From the NCBI RefSeq assembly GCF_000761245.1, contig NZ_AWOR01000068.1, forward strand, positions 186,001 through 250,000: 64,000 nucleotides of DNA, in the 5' to 3' direction. The notes under the pieces were generated by a model. It had not been told where the DNA came from. It saw only the letters and a program-made list of their open reading frames with translations, and searched no databases. Position numbers and translations under genes: made by a program. This document shows, in pieces, positions 43,913-52,132 of the stretch. The DNA is from Comamonas testosteroni (GTDB taxonomy: Bacteria > Pseudomonadota > Gammaproteobacteria > Burkholderiales > Burkholderiaceae_C). Numbering within the stretch: position 1 is the stretch's first letter; every line of letters begins with the position of its first letter.

Positions 43913-44012
43913 GGAGTCCCCACGTGGACAGTGCCAGTTCAACCAGTGATTTATCGCACGCCGCAATGGCTGCGAAGCTGGCCGACTGACAGACTCCCCC
44001 GGATCGGGAGTC
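43913..44012 (+). promoter_or_regulatory. competing RNA pairings in the mg leader
   Basis: GACTCC at 43992-43997 can pair with GGAGTC at 44007-44012 (local stem GACTCCC/GGGAGTC) or with GGAGTC at 43913-43918, which contains the ribosome-binding site of the upstream ORF. The two pairings are mutually exclusive. There is no T-run after the local stem, so it is not a plain terminator. Further GC stems follow up to 44110 (for example CCGTGC/GCACGG at about 44091-44105); 44112-44251 shows nothing clear. Confidence 0.45.
43924..43989 (+). CDS. upstream leader ORF of 21 codons
   Basis: A GTG start with CAGGAG at 43911-43916 opens a 21-residue ORF (begins MDSASSTSD, ends AKLAD, TGA at 43987). It lies about 30 bases after the predicted promoter and just before the competing stems. 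It could be a regulatory upstream ORF whose translation decides which stem forms. Short ORFs arise by chance, so confidence is modest. Confidence 0.4.
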   Translation: MDSASSTSDLSHAAMAAKLAD

Positions 44013-44251
44013 GTCATCGACCGCCCCGCATCCATTGCCCCGCGCCCCTCGCAACTTGCTGTTTGGCTTCCCGACGTTCGGGGCGGCCCGCCGTGCGCAG
44101 CACGGGTAGAGCCCTCAAGCTCGCAAGCTCTGCTCATCACTGAGTTTTCGCGCCGCCATCCGCTCCGGCTTCCCGTCGGTTCATGGCCGCGCCAAAACGT
44201 TTGTGCCGCGCTGCCGCCTGGCCCGCTCCCTCAACCGATGAGGAGAACGCC

Positions 44252-44449
44252 ATGAGCAACCGCCTGACCCACTCTCTGCACCAGCTGCGCCCTCTGCTGC
44301 TGCGCGCCCGCGCCACGCCCCGCCAGGCAGCGCCCGCCGCACCGGCAGCCTTGCCGCAAGCGCTGGAACAGACGCTGGAGCTCGATGCACTGACCAGTTG
44401 GCCTACGCATCGCATCCGCAGCTTTCTGAGCAGCCGCAACGTGCGCTGA
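44252..44449 (+). CDS. small protein of unknown function upstream of mgtA
   Basis: A 65-residue ORF with a strong ribosome-binding site (GAGGAGAACGCC before ATG). It is Arg/Ala/Pro-rich, with a basic N-terminus (LRPLLLRARATPRQ) and an acidic-hydrophobic middle (LEQTLELDAL), ending RSFLSSRNVR. There is no membrane segment, so it is unlike the MgtR and MgtS membrane peptides. Position in the leader of the mgtA locus suggests a role there. The family is unrecognised. Confidence 0.55.
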   Translation: MSNRLTHSLHQLRPLLLRARATPRQAAPAAPAALPQALEQTLELDALTSWPTHRIRSFLSSRNVR

Positions 44450-44510
44450 GCCGCCCCATCGCGGACCGGCTCCAGCCCGTATTTCATTCACTTTTAACCA
44501 AGGAACACGT

Positions 44511-44636
44511 ATGGATCCCGACCCTAGTCGATCTTGCAGCGCGCCCCGTACGGCGCGCTGTCAAGCCATTGGCCTGCGTGTGACCCTGATGGCTGCGCGC
44601 AGGGACTGGAACCCCGTCCCGGGGCTGGACGCCTGA
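44511..44636 (+). CDS. MgtL-like leader peptide (starts MDPDP) upstream of mgtA
   Basis: A 41-residue ORF with AAGGA at 44500-44504 and ATG at 44511. It starts Met-Asp-Pro-Asp-Pro-Ser-Arg. The Salmonella/E. coli MgtL leader starts Met-Glu-Pro-Asp-Pro; those acidic-Pro codons make ribosomes fall off when Mg is low and so allow mgtA transcription. The same kind of opening, placed upstream of mgtA, argues for the same sensing. A 9-bp GC stem lies at codons 9-17, just ahead of a ribosome on the DPDP codons. Unlike MgtL (17 residues) this ORF continues to 41 codons. Confidence 0.65.
   Translation: MDPDPSRSCSAPRTARCQAIGLRVTLMAARRDWNPVPGLDA
44537..44560 (+). promoter_or_regulatory. stem-loop within the MgtL-like ORF
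   Basis: CAGCGCGCC / GGCGCGCTG, a perfect 9-bp stem with a CCGTAC loop, starting 12 bases after the last DPDP codon. Ribosome arrest or loss at the DPDP codons would govern whether this stem forms. No T-run follows, so any termination would need Rho or another mechanism. Confidence 0.65.
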
Positions 44637-44685
44637 TGCAGTAGCAGCGGCGGGCAGCTCCCGGGCCACCCCAAGGAGTATGCCC

Positions 44686-45006
44686 ATGCAACGCCTCTCC
44701 TGGCTGCGCGTGCTGCAACGCAGCCCCGCCCCCCGCCTCAATGACACCACCCGCCACCATGGCCTGACCCATGCCGTGATCTCGGCACTGACAGAGCGCC
44801 GCACCGACGTGCTGCGCCACCTGGTCGACCGCCATGGAGCGCCCCTCATGGCCAGCGCCATGGCCAATCTCAGCATCCGCCAGCGCGCCGATGCGCTGTC
44901 GCTGCTGACCCGCGATCAGCGCAGCCGCATCGACAACCAGTTGCGCGCCAGCCAGGCGCAGCAGCCCTGGACGCGATTGGGCACCTCCAGCAAGACTTTG
45001 CACTGA
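44686..45006 (+). CDS. small helical protein directly upstream of mgtA
   Basis: A 106-residue soluble protein, mostly helical and Leu/Arg-rich. The stretch ANLSIRQRADALSLLTRDQRSRIDNQL looks superficially like the helical repeats of MgtE N-domains, but this is weak. ATG 44686 has AAGGAG at 44673-44678; an ATG at 44680 is too close to it. It ends 12 bases before mgtA and must be cotranscribed. It may be a modulator or chaperone of MgtA; no family is recognised. Confidence 0.65.
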   Translation: MQRLSWLRVLQRSPAPRLNDTTRHHGLTHAVISALTERRTDVLRHLVDRHGAPLMASAMANLSIRQRADALSLLTRDQRSRIDNQLRASQAQQPWTRLGTSSKTLH

Positions 45007-45018
45007 CAGGAGGCCGTG

Positions 45019-47766
45019 ATGCGAACCCTCAAAAACCTGTTCCGGGCCTTTTTGCACAGCCACCGCCTGGCCGGCCTCTTCGGGCGTCGGCCGATGCCCG
45101 CTGGCGGCCCCTCCACCGCCGTCACCGTGCCACCGGCACAGGTACAGGCCCTGCAATCCGCCGCCTGCAGCCCCGTGTCTGCGCTGCTGCAGCAGCTGGA
45201 GACATCGAGCCGGGGCCTGAGCCCCGAGCAGGTCCAGCAGCGCCAGCTGCGCCATGGGCCCAACGAGGTCGCGCATGAAAAGCCGCTGCCCGCATGGCAG
45301 CACCTGTGGCATTGCTACCGCAACCCCTTCAACCTGCTGCTGACGCTGCTGGCCGTGGTCTCCTATGTCACCGAGGACGAAAAAGCCACCATCGTCATCG
45401 CCAGCATGGTGCTGCTGTCCACGCTGCTGCGCTTTGTCCAGGAGGGGCGCTCCCGGCGCGCCGCCGCGCGCCTGCAGGCCCTGGTCAGCAACCGCGTCAC
45501 CGTGCGCCGCAGACCCGATGCACCGGCCGCAGACTTTCGCGACAGCGGCGGCGGCCATGACACCTCGCTGTCCGAGCTGCCCATGCGCGAGCTGGTGCCC
45601 GGAGACATCGTGGCCCTGTCGGCCGGCGACATGATCCCGGCCGACTGCCGCCTGCTCTCCGCCAAGGACCTGTTCGTGAGCCAGGCAGCCATGACCGGCG
45701 AATCGCTGCCCGTGGAAAAGGATGCGCGCACCCTCGCCGCGCTGCAGTCAGGCCAGTTGCTGGAAGCCGGCAACCTGCTCTTCATGGGAACCAATGTGGT
45801 CTCTGGCTCGGCTATGGCCGTGGTCGTCGCCACGGGCAACCAGACCTATTTCGGCACGCTGGCGGCGCGCATCACGCATCAGGACCGCACGGCCACCGCC
45901 TTCGAGCAGGGCGTGAACAGCGTCAGCTGGCTGCTGATCCGCTTTGCGGCCGTGATGGTGCCCGTGGTGCTGTTCATCAACGGCTACACCAAGGGCGACT
46001 GGGCCGAGGCCTTTTTGTTCGCGCTGTCGGTGGCCGTGGGCCTGACGCCCGAGATGCTGCCCATGATCGTCACCTCCACGCTGGCCAAGGGCGCCGTGGT
46101 GCTGTCGCGCCAAAAGGTGATGGTCAAGCGCCTGGACGCGATCCAGAACTTCGGTGCCATGGACGTGCTGTGCACCGACAAGACCGGCACGCTGACCCAG
46201 GACCGCATCGCGCTGGAGCGCCACACCGATGTGCAGGGCCGCCCCAGTAACGAGGTGCTGCAGTTCGCCTACCTCAACAGCTACTACCAGACCGGGCTCA
46301 AGAACCTGCTGGACCGTGCCGTGCTCGAGCATGTGGAGCTGAACACGCGGCTGCATGTCAACGAGGACTACCGCAAGGTCGACGAGATTCCGTTCGACTT
46401 CCAGCGCCGGCGCATGTCCGTGGTGGTGGCCGAGCGCGACCACCACCATGAGCTGATCTGCAAGGGCGCGGTCGAGGAGATCCTGCAGGCCTGCACGCAT
46501 ATCCGGGACAGCGGGCCAGACGGCGAGACCGTGCAGACCCTGACGCCGCAACGCCGCGAGCAGGTGCGCGCCGTCACCGAAGGCCTGAACAGCGAGGGGC
46601 TGCGCGTGGTGGCCGTGGCCATGAAGGAAGTGCCGCCCGACAAGAACACCTACGGCATCGCCGACGAGTCCGGACTGACCCTGATCGGCTATGTGGCCTT
46701 TCTCGACCCGCCCAAGGAATCCACCCAGGCCGCCATTGCTGCGCTGCTGCAGCATGGGGTGACGGTCAAGGTGCTGACGGGCGACAACGAGCTGGTGGCA
46801 CGCAAGGTCTGCCGCGACGTGGGCCTGCAGGTGGACGAGGCGATTGTCGGCAACGACATCGAAGCCATGGATGAGGAGCAGCTGCGCCGCACGGTGGAGT
46901 CACACCTGCTGTTCGCCCGCCTGACGCCGCTGCACAAGGAACGCATCGTGCGTGCGCTGCGCGCCAACGGCCATGTCACGGGCTTCATGGGCGACGGCAT
47001 CAATGACGCGCCCGCGCTTCGCGCTGCCGATATCGGCATCAGCGTCGACAGTGGCGTGGACATCGCCCGCGAAGCAGCCGACATCATCTTGCTGGAGAAA
47101 AGCCTGATGGTGCTGGAGCAGGGCGTACTCGAAGGACGCCGCACCTTCAGCAATATGCTCAAGTACATCCGCATGACGGCCAGCTCCAACTTCGGCAACG
47201 TGTTCTCGGTGCTGATTGCCTCGGCCTTCATCCCCTTTCTGCCCATGCTGCCCATGCAGCTGCTGATGCAGAACCTGCTCTACGACCTGTCGCAGATCGC
47301 CATTCCCTTCGACCACGTGGACGAGGAAATGGTCGCGCGGCCGCTGCGCTGGAACCCTCAGGACCTGGGTCGCTTCATGCTCTTCTTCGGCCCCATCAGC
47401 TCGCTGTTCGACGTGCTCACCTTCGCGCTGATGTGGTTCGTCTTCCATGCCAGCACGGCCGCAGACCAAAGCCTGTTCCAGTCGGGCTGGTTCGTGGTGG
47501 GGCTGCTGACGCAGACGCTGATCGTGCACATGATCCGCACGCCCAGGATTGCCTTTGTGCAAAGCCGTGCCTCCTGGCCCTTGCTGGCCACCACGGCGGC
47601 CATCATGGCCATAGGCATCTTCCTGCCCATGGGCCCGCTGGCCGAGAATTTCAAGCTGCAAGCCCTGCCGCTCGGCTATTTCCCCTGGCTCATCGTCATA
47701 TTGCTGGCCTATGCTGTGCTGACGACGCTGCTCAAGCGCGTCTATATCCGCAAGTACGGCTGGTAA
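45019..47766 (+). CDS. mgtA: magnesium-transporting P-type ATPase
   Basis: Imports Mg2+ at low external magnesium using ATP. The 915-residue P3B ATPase has the actuator motif AMTGESLPVEKD, the phosphorylated Asp387 in CTDKTGTLTQD, KGAVEEIL in the nucleotide domain, TGDNELVARKVC, and the hinge GFMGDGINDAPALRAADIGISVDSGVDIAREAADIILLEKSL typical of MgtA, with ten membrane segments. Length is close to the family's ~900. ATG 45019 follows AGGAGG with a five-base spacing. It is preceded by an MgtL-like leader and two small genes, and followed by mgtC, so Mg-responsive control is expected. Confidence 0.95.
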   Translation: MRTLKNLFRAFLHSHRLAGLFGRRPMPAGGPSTAVTVPPAQVQALQSAACSPVSALLQQLETSSRGLSPEQVQQRQLRHGPNEVAHEKPLPAWQHLWHCYRNPFNLLLTLLAVVSYVTEDEKATIVIASMVLLSTLLRFVQEGRSRRAAARLQALVSNRVTVRRRPDAPAADFRDSGGGHDTSLSELPMRELVPGDIVALSAGDMIPADCRLLSAKDLFVSQAAMTGESLPVEKDARTLAALQSGQLLEAGNLLFMGTNVVSGSAMAVVVATGNQTYFGTLAARITHQDRTATAFEQGVNSVSWLLIRFAAVMVPVVLFINGYTKGDWAEAFLFALSVAVGLTPEMLPMIVTSTLAKGAVVLSRQKVMVKRLDAIQNFGAMDVLCTDKTGTLTQDRIALERHTDVQGRPSNEVLQFAYLNSYYQTGLKNLLDRAVLEHVELNTRLHVNEDYRKVDEIPFDFQRRRMSVVVAERDHHHELICKGAVEEILQACTHIRDSGPDGETVQTLTPQRREQVRAVTEGLNSEGLRVVAVAMKEVPPDKNTYGIADESGLTLIGYVAFLDPPKESTQAAIAALLQHGVTVKVLTGDNELVARKVCRDVGLQVDEAIVGNDIEAMDEEQLRRTVESHLLFARLTPLHKERIVRALRANGHVTGFMGDGINDAPALRAADIGISVDSGVDIAREAADIILLEKSLMVLEQGVLEGRRTFSNMLKYIRMTASSNFGNVFSVLIASAFIPFLPMLPMQLLMQNLLYDLSQIAIPFDHVDEEMVARPLRWNPQDLGRFMLFFGPISSLFDVLTFALMWFVFHASTAADQSLFQSGWFVVGLLTQTLIVHMIRTPRIAFVQSRASWPLLATTAAIMAIGIFLPMGPLAENFKLQALPLGYFPWLIVILLAYAVLTTLLKRVYIRKYGW

Positions 47767-47785
47767 GCTCCCGACCGCTTCGCGT

Positions 47786-47801
47786 CTGCCCTGCGGGGCA
47801 G
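47786..47801 (+). promoter_or_regulatory. stem-loop between mgtA and mgtC
   Basis: CTGCCC / GGGCAG with a TGCG loop, within a 105-base gap. There is no T-run; it may set the ratio of mgtC to mgtA message or protect a processed end. Confidence 0.4.
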
Positions 47802-47871
47802 GCGCGCCAGCCCGGGTCGCATGCTTCATGAACCCAGACACCGATCCATAACCAATAACAATCGGAACTTC

Positions 47872-48591
47872 ATGCAATCCCTACAGAACTTCAATCTGCT
47901 CGCCACGCTGAACACAGTGCTGTGCCTTGTCGTGGCCTTTGTCTGCGGCAGCATCATCGGCCTTGAGCGCCAGATACGCCAGCGCACGGCGGGCCTGCGC
48001 ACCAATACTCTGGTCGCCGTGGGCGCGGCCGTGTTCGTCGACCTGGCCATGCGCGTCTCGGGAGCGGACGGCGCCACGCGCGTCATCTCCTATGTGGTTT
48101 CGGGCGTGGGCTTTCTGGGCGCCGGCGCCATCATGAAGGAAGGCGCCAACATCACGGGACTGAACACCGCCGCCACGCTGTGGGGCTCGGCCGCCGTGGG
48201 CGCCTGTGCGGGCGCGGGTCTGCTGCCCGAGGCCGGCATTGCCACCTTGTTCGTGCTGGCCAGCAACACCTTGCTGCGCCCCGTGGTCAACTACATCAAC
48301 CGCCACCCTGTGGCCGAGCATGCCAGCGAGGCCACCTACTATGTCTATGTGATCTGCGGCCAGCAAGCCCAGGCCGATGTGCGCGAGGGCATGCAGGAGC
48401 TGCTGGAGGCGGCCAACTACCCGGTACGCGCAGTCGAAAAGCACGAGATCCCGCCGCACAACACCGAAATCGAGGCCGAGCTGTTCGCCACGGCCGTGCA
48501 TGCCGAGGAGCTGGACCAGGTGGTCACGCAGATCGAAGCCTTGCCCGGCGTGCTGCAGGCCTTCTGGAACGCCGGACCGCAGAATAATTGA
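47872..48591 (+). CDS. mgtC: MgtC/SapB family membrane protein
   Basis: A 239-residue inner-membrane protein: N-terminal half with several membrane segments and the MgtC block CGSIIGLERQIRQRTAGLRTNTLVAVGAA, then FLGAGAIMKEG and GLNTAATLWGSAAVG, and a cytosolic ACT-like C-terminal domain of ~90 residues. In Salmonella MgtC inhibits the F1Fo ATP synthase and is needed at low Mg and in macrophages. The ATG at 47872 gives the conventional N-terminus. It follows mgtA in the same operon. Confidence 0.9.
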   Translation: MQSLQNFNLLATLNTVLCLVVAFVCGSIIGLERQIRQRTAGLRTNTLVAVGAAVFVDLAMRVSGADGATRVISYVVSGVGFLGAGAIMKEGANITGLNTAATLWGSAAVGACAGAGLLPEAGIATLFVLASNTLLRPVVNYINRHPVAEHASEATYYVYVICGQQAQADVREGMQELLEAANYPVRAVEKHEIPPHNTEIEAELFATAVHAEELDQVVTQIEALPGVLQAFWNAGPQNN

Positions 48592-48690
48592 CCCCCCTGA
48601 GCCGCTTTGCGGCTTCCCGTTGCACGTCGCCCCCGGAGGGGGACGACGCCCTCGCCTGGGCGGCCCCTACTGGCCGTCTCTCGCTTGGGG
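48592..48690 (+). repeat. GC-rich dispersed intergenic repeat, copy 2
   Basis: About 99 bp just after the mgtC stop. It aligns with 12649-12751: CCCCCTG, GGCTTCCC, CCGGAGGGGGACGAC, GGGCGGCCC and GTCTCTCGCTTGGGG in the same order. It lies between convergent mgtC and ruvB, so it can act as a shared transcript end. Confidence 0.8.
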
Positions 48691-48718
48691 CGAGCCGATT
48701 TTTGCGTCGTTGCCTTGC

Positions 48719-49816
48719 CTACGCGGCCGTATCGTCTGCGGGAGCCTGCAGGCCCAGATGGCGATAGGCGGCCTGCGTGGCCATGCGCCCGCGCGGCGTA
48801 CGCTGCAAAAAGCCCTGCTGGATCAGATAGGGCTCGATCACATCCTCGATGGTGCCCGACTCCTCGCCAATGCTGGCGGCGATATTGTCGAGACCGACCG
48901 GGCCGCCATCGAAGCGATGCACCACGGCCTCGAGCAGCTTGCGGTCCATGATGTCAAAGCCCTGAGGGTCCACATCGAGCATGGCCAGCGCCTTGTCGGC
49001 GATCTCGCGCGTGATGCGGCCGTCGCCCTTGACATCGGCATAGTCGCGCACGCGGCGCAGCAGGCGGTTGGCAATGCGCGGCGTGCCGCGCGAGCGGCGA
49101 GCAATCTCGAAGCAGCCTTCCTCGTCAATCGGCGCATTGAGCAAGCCTGCGCTGCGCTTGACGATGCGCGAGAGCTCCTCTGAGCTGTAGAACTCCAGCC
49201 GCGCCACGATGCCGAAGCGATCGCGCAGCGGGTTGGTGAGCATGCCGGCGCGCGTGGTCGCGCCCACCAGCGTGAAGGGCTGCAGGTCAAGCTTGATGGA
49301 GCGTGCGGCCGGTCCTTCACCGATCATGATGTCGATCTGATAGTCCTCCAGTGCCGGATAGAGGATTTCCTCGACCACCGGACTCAGGCGGTGAATCTCG
49401 TCGATGAACAGCACATCGTTGGGCTCGAGATTGGTGAGCAGCGCCGCCAGATCCTTGGGTTTTTCCAGCACCGGGCCGCTGGTCTGGCGCAGGTTCACGC
49501 CCAGCTCGGCCGCGATGATGTGGGACAGCGTGGTCTTGCCCAGGCCCGGCGGGCCGAACAGCAGCACATGATCGAGGGCCTCGCTGCGCTTCTTGGCCGC
49601 GCCGATAAAGATCTCGAGCTGCTCGCGCGCCTTGGCCTGGCCCACATATTCGTCGAGCTGCTTGGGGCGCAGAGCGCGTTCCAGCGCCTCTTCGCCCTGG
49701 GACGAATGCCCGGCCGAGACCATGCGCGGCGCAACCGCCTCGGGGTCGGCGGCCGCGCTTTTGGCCTTGCGTGCAGGTGCGGGGCTGGCCGCAAATTCGT
49801 CCACATGAATCGTCAT
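48719..49816 (-). CDS. ruvB: Holliday junction ATP-dependent DNA helicase RuvB
   Basis: The motor of the RuvABC branch-migration complex. The 365-residue AAA+ protein starting at 49816 (MTIHVDEF) has Walker A GPPGLGKT (88-95), Walker [10 protein letters not shown], sensor block [19 protein letters not shown] and a C-terminal winged helix ending near [17 protein letters not shown]. An extra N-terminal ~25-residue stretch is Ala-rich. Unlike the usual ruvA-ruvB operon, ruvA is 2.3 kb away (52133) on the same strand, with two other genes between. Confidence 0.96.
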   Translation of the reverse strand: MTIHVDEFAASPAPARKAKSAAADPEAVAPRMVSAGHSSQGEEALERALRPKQLDEYVGQAKAREQLEIFIGAAKKRSEALDHVLLFGPPGLGKTTLSHIIAAELGVNLRQTSGPVLEKPKDLAALLTNLEPNDVLFIDEIHRLSPVVEEILYPALEDYQIDIMIGEGPAARSIKLDLQPFTLVGATTRAGMLTNPLRDRFGIVARLEFYSSEELSRIVKRSAGLLNAPIDEEGCFEIARRSRGTPRIANRLLRRVRDYADVKGDGRITREIADKALAMLDVDPQGFDIMDRKLLEAVVHRFDGGPVGLDNIAASIGEESGTIEDVIEPYLIQQGFLQRTPRGRMATQAAYRHLGLQAPADDTAA

Positions 49817-49959
49817 GGCGGCAATTGTGCCCCAAGCTCGGCCGAAGCACTGATTAAAAATACAGGGGCGAACAAAATCCCACAGTTGCAGCACAGCCGG
49901 CTGGACGCTCGGCCCCGGGCTTTGCGCACAATGGCGGCAAAGACCTCAGGAGCTTTTTC

Positions 49960-50493
49960 ATGCGTATTCACACCCTGGCCTGCACGGCCGCCCTGTTTTG
50001 CCTGTCCGTCTCGGCCCAGGCCGCGCTCAAGCCCGGCGATGCGGCCCCGAGCTTCAAGACGCCCGCCGCCGTGGCCGGCAAGGCCTTTGACTTCGATATG
50101 GCCGAGGCGCTCAAGAAAGGGCCGGTGGTGCTGTATTTCTTCCCCAAGGCCTTCACCCAGGGCTGCACGCTGGAAGCCCATGCCTTTGCCGAAGCCACGC
50201 CCCAGTTCGCTGCCATGAAAGCCACGGTGGTTGGCATGTCGCATGACGATATCGACACCCTCAAGCGCTTTTCCATCGAAGCCTGCCGCGACCAGTTTGC
50301 CGTGGCCTCGGACCCTCGGGCCGTCACCATCAGGGCCTATGACGCAGGGGCTGCCGCCAACCCGGCCATGGCCGACCGCATCTCCTATGTGGTGGGCCAG
50401 GACGGCAAGGTGAAGTTCGCCCTCGTCAGCAGCGACCCGCTGGCCCATGTGGAGCAGACCAAGGCAGCCGTCAGGCAGCTGCAGGGGAAATAG
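49960..50493 (+). CDS. exported thiol peroxidase-like protein (peroxiredoxin, BCP type)
   Basis: A 177-residue periplasmic peroxiredoxin. The signal peptide ends VSAQA; the fold begins LKPGDAAPSFKTPA, and the peroxidatic Cys69 lies in FPKAFTQGCTLEAHAF, the BCP-like motif with Gln instead of the usual Pro. A second Cys in IEACRDQ may resolve it. It would reduce H2O2 or lipid peroxides outside the cytoplasm. It is inserted between ruvA and ruvB on the opposite strand. Confidence 0.85.
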   Translation: MRIHTLACTAALFCLSVSAQAALKPGDAAPSFKTPAAVAGKAFDFDMAEALKKGPVVLYFFPKAFTQGCTLEAHAFAEATPQFAAMKATVVGMSHDDIDTLKRFSIEACRDQFAVASDPRAVTIRAYDAGAAANPAMADRISYVVGQDGKVKFALVSSDPLAHVEQTKAAVRQLQGK

Positions 50494-50516
50494 CCCGGCC
50501 CGGCCCGGCCCGGCCC
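50494..50516. repeat. CCCGG pentamer repeat
   Basis: CCCGG repeated four times and a partial fifth between the stop codons of two convergent genes. Able to form short stems and a slippage site. Confidence 0.85.
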
Positions 50517-50520
50517 TCCA

Positions 50521-52083
50521 TCACTGTGCCAGCCAGTTCCCGATCTGGCTGCTGAAGGTCCGGTCGAAGCGGCTGTAGACGTCGGAGCCGCCGCTGACCG
50601 TGCACGAGCTGCTGCCGCCGGACAACGTGCCCACGACGCGACCGCCCGCAAACATGGCCGAGCCGCTGCTGCCGCCTTCGGTCACGCCCTTGCTCCAGCC
50701 GACGTTCACGAAATCGCTCTGGGCATTGCCTGGGTTGCAGGTGATGCTGCCGGCGCTCAAGCTGCAGTTTCGGTAGCTCTGCACCTGCCCTTCGCTGTAT
50801 TTGAGCAAATCGCCCTGCGGGTGATGCAGGCCGTAGATGGCCGTCCCCGTCACTGCCGTTCCTCTCGCATCCCAGCCGGCCAGCGTCGCACCGGCGGGCG
50901 CTGCATCATTGAGCCGCATCAGCGTGGCATCGTGCGCCGCCGTCGCATACAGCAAGGTGGCACCGCGCTGCAGCGCCGTGGTCTGGGCATTGGGCTCGAA
51001 GCTGTTGCAGCCGGCCGAACGGAAGAACCAGTCCGTGCGCAGCGAGGTGGCCGATGCCTGGGTCGAGATGCAGTGATTGGCCGACAGGAAATACGGCGTG
51101 TAATCGCGCCGTGTGTTGTTCAGCAGGGAGCCTGTGCAGTAGTAGTAGCGGTTGTCGGAGCCCACATAGGTCATGCGCGCCACGGCATTGCGCTCGGTGG
51201 CGTACTGATCGGCGCAGCTGGCATCGAGCTCGCAACCCGCGGCATCTCCCACATTTCTGGGCACGAGGCTATCGCGCAGCTCCAGCTCCGTGGGCAGGGC
51301 CAGGTTGACATAGGCATGGGTGAGCGTGGGAATGGCAATGCGCAGCTGCGATGTCGGCAATCCCGCAGGCAGTGCAATCTCCAGCGTGACCTCATCGGCT
51401 CCCAGATCGGGGGTCCACCAGATGCCGGCCGCCCGGGTGTCGCCGTCGACGCGGCGGTTGCGTGCAATGGCCTCGTTGATGGCCTGGCCCGTGGTCTCGA
51501 ACCCGGTCTTGCTGCGATCCTTGCGGTACAGCCTGAGTTCGGCGGCATCGGGCATGGCATCGACCACCAGGCCCAGCCGCAGGCCATGGGCACCGGCCGA
51601 GGTGATGCTGATCGCTGCCACCTGAGCGCCCTCCGGGGTCTGGGACCAGTGCAGCGTGCGCGCCATATCGCCTGCGGACTGCAGCGAAGACAGCTCGCGC
51701 GGCGCTCCGATCTGCATGGGCAGGCCGGGCATGGGCATGACCGGCGAAGGTGCGTCGCTCCACTGCGGCAACGCCAGGCTGACGGCCTTGGGCCGCACCG
51801 CCACGGATGCCACCGTCACGCTTCTGGTCGCCGCCGCAGCCTGGGCAGCAGGCACGATCAGTGAATCCAGCACATTGGCCATGGGCGGACCCGAAGGGGG
51901 AGTGATCTCTGGCGAGCCGCCAATGATCGCACCATTGCCACCTCCGCCCCCGCCCCCTCCGCCAGGGCCGGGACCGGGGTCCGGAACACTGCCTCCACCG
52001 CCGCCGCCGCAAGCCGTCAGTACCACCAGCACCAGGCTTGCGCACCGGGAGGGAATGCGTCTGCCCTGTTTCCACCCATGCAT
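50521..52083 (-). CDS. trypsin-like serine endoprotease lipoprotein
   Basis: A 520-residue secreted protease. The lipobox VLTAC gives Cys25, followed by a Gly/Pro linker (residues 26-50), a beta-rich prodomain-like region (~85-270) and a trypsin-type S1 domain with the triad His337 (LSANHC), Asp385 (HDATLMRL) and Ser475 (GGSSGSAM), several cysteines, and a C-terminal strand. It resembles lysyl endopeptidases. Substrate preference is not shown. It sits between ruvA and ruvB on the same strand, and may be cotranscribed with ruvA. Confidence 0.85.
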   Translation of the reverse strand: MHGWKQGRRIPSRCASLVLVVLTACGGGGGGSVPDPGPGPGGGGGGGGGNGAIIGGSPEITPPSGPPMANVLDSLIVPAAQAAAATRSVTVASVAVRPKAVSLALPQWSDAPSPVMPMPGLPMQIGAPRELSSLQSAGDMARTLHWSQTPEGAQVAAISITSAGAHGLRLGLVVDAMPDAAELRLYRKDRSKTGFETTGQAINEAIARNRRVDGDTRAAGIWWTPDLGADEVTLEIALPAGLPTSQLRIAIPTLTHAYVNLALPTELELRDSLVPRNVGDAAGCELDASCADQYATERNAVARMTYVGSDNRYYYCTGSLLNNTRRDYTPYFLSANHCISTQASATSLRTDWFFRSAGCNSFEPNAQTTALQRGATLLYATAAHDATLMRLNDAAPAGATLAGWDARGTAVTGTAIYGLHHPQGDLLKYSEGQVQSYRNCSLSAGSITCNPGNAQSDFVNVGWSKGVTEGGSSGSAMFAGGRVVGTLSGGSSSCTVSGGSDVYSRFDRTFSSQIGNWLAQ

Positions 52084-52132
52084 ATCGTGTTCTCCTGCAG
52101 TTCACGATCGGGCTGGCACAAGGCCAGCGAAG

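Noticed and set aside
43863-44251. Known M-box or ykoY-type riboswitch in the Mg leader
   Set aside because: I could not recognise the conserved cores of these classes by eye; a covariance-model scan would be needed to decide.
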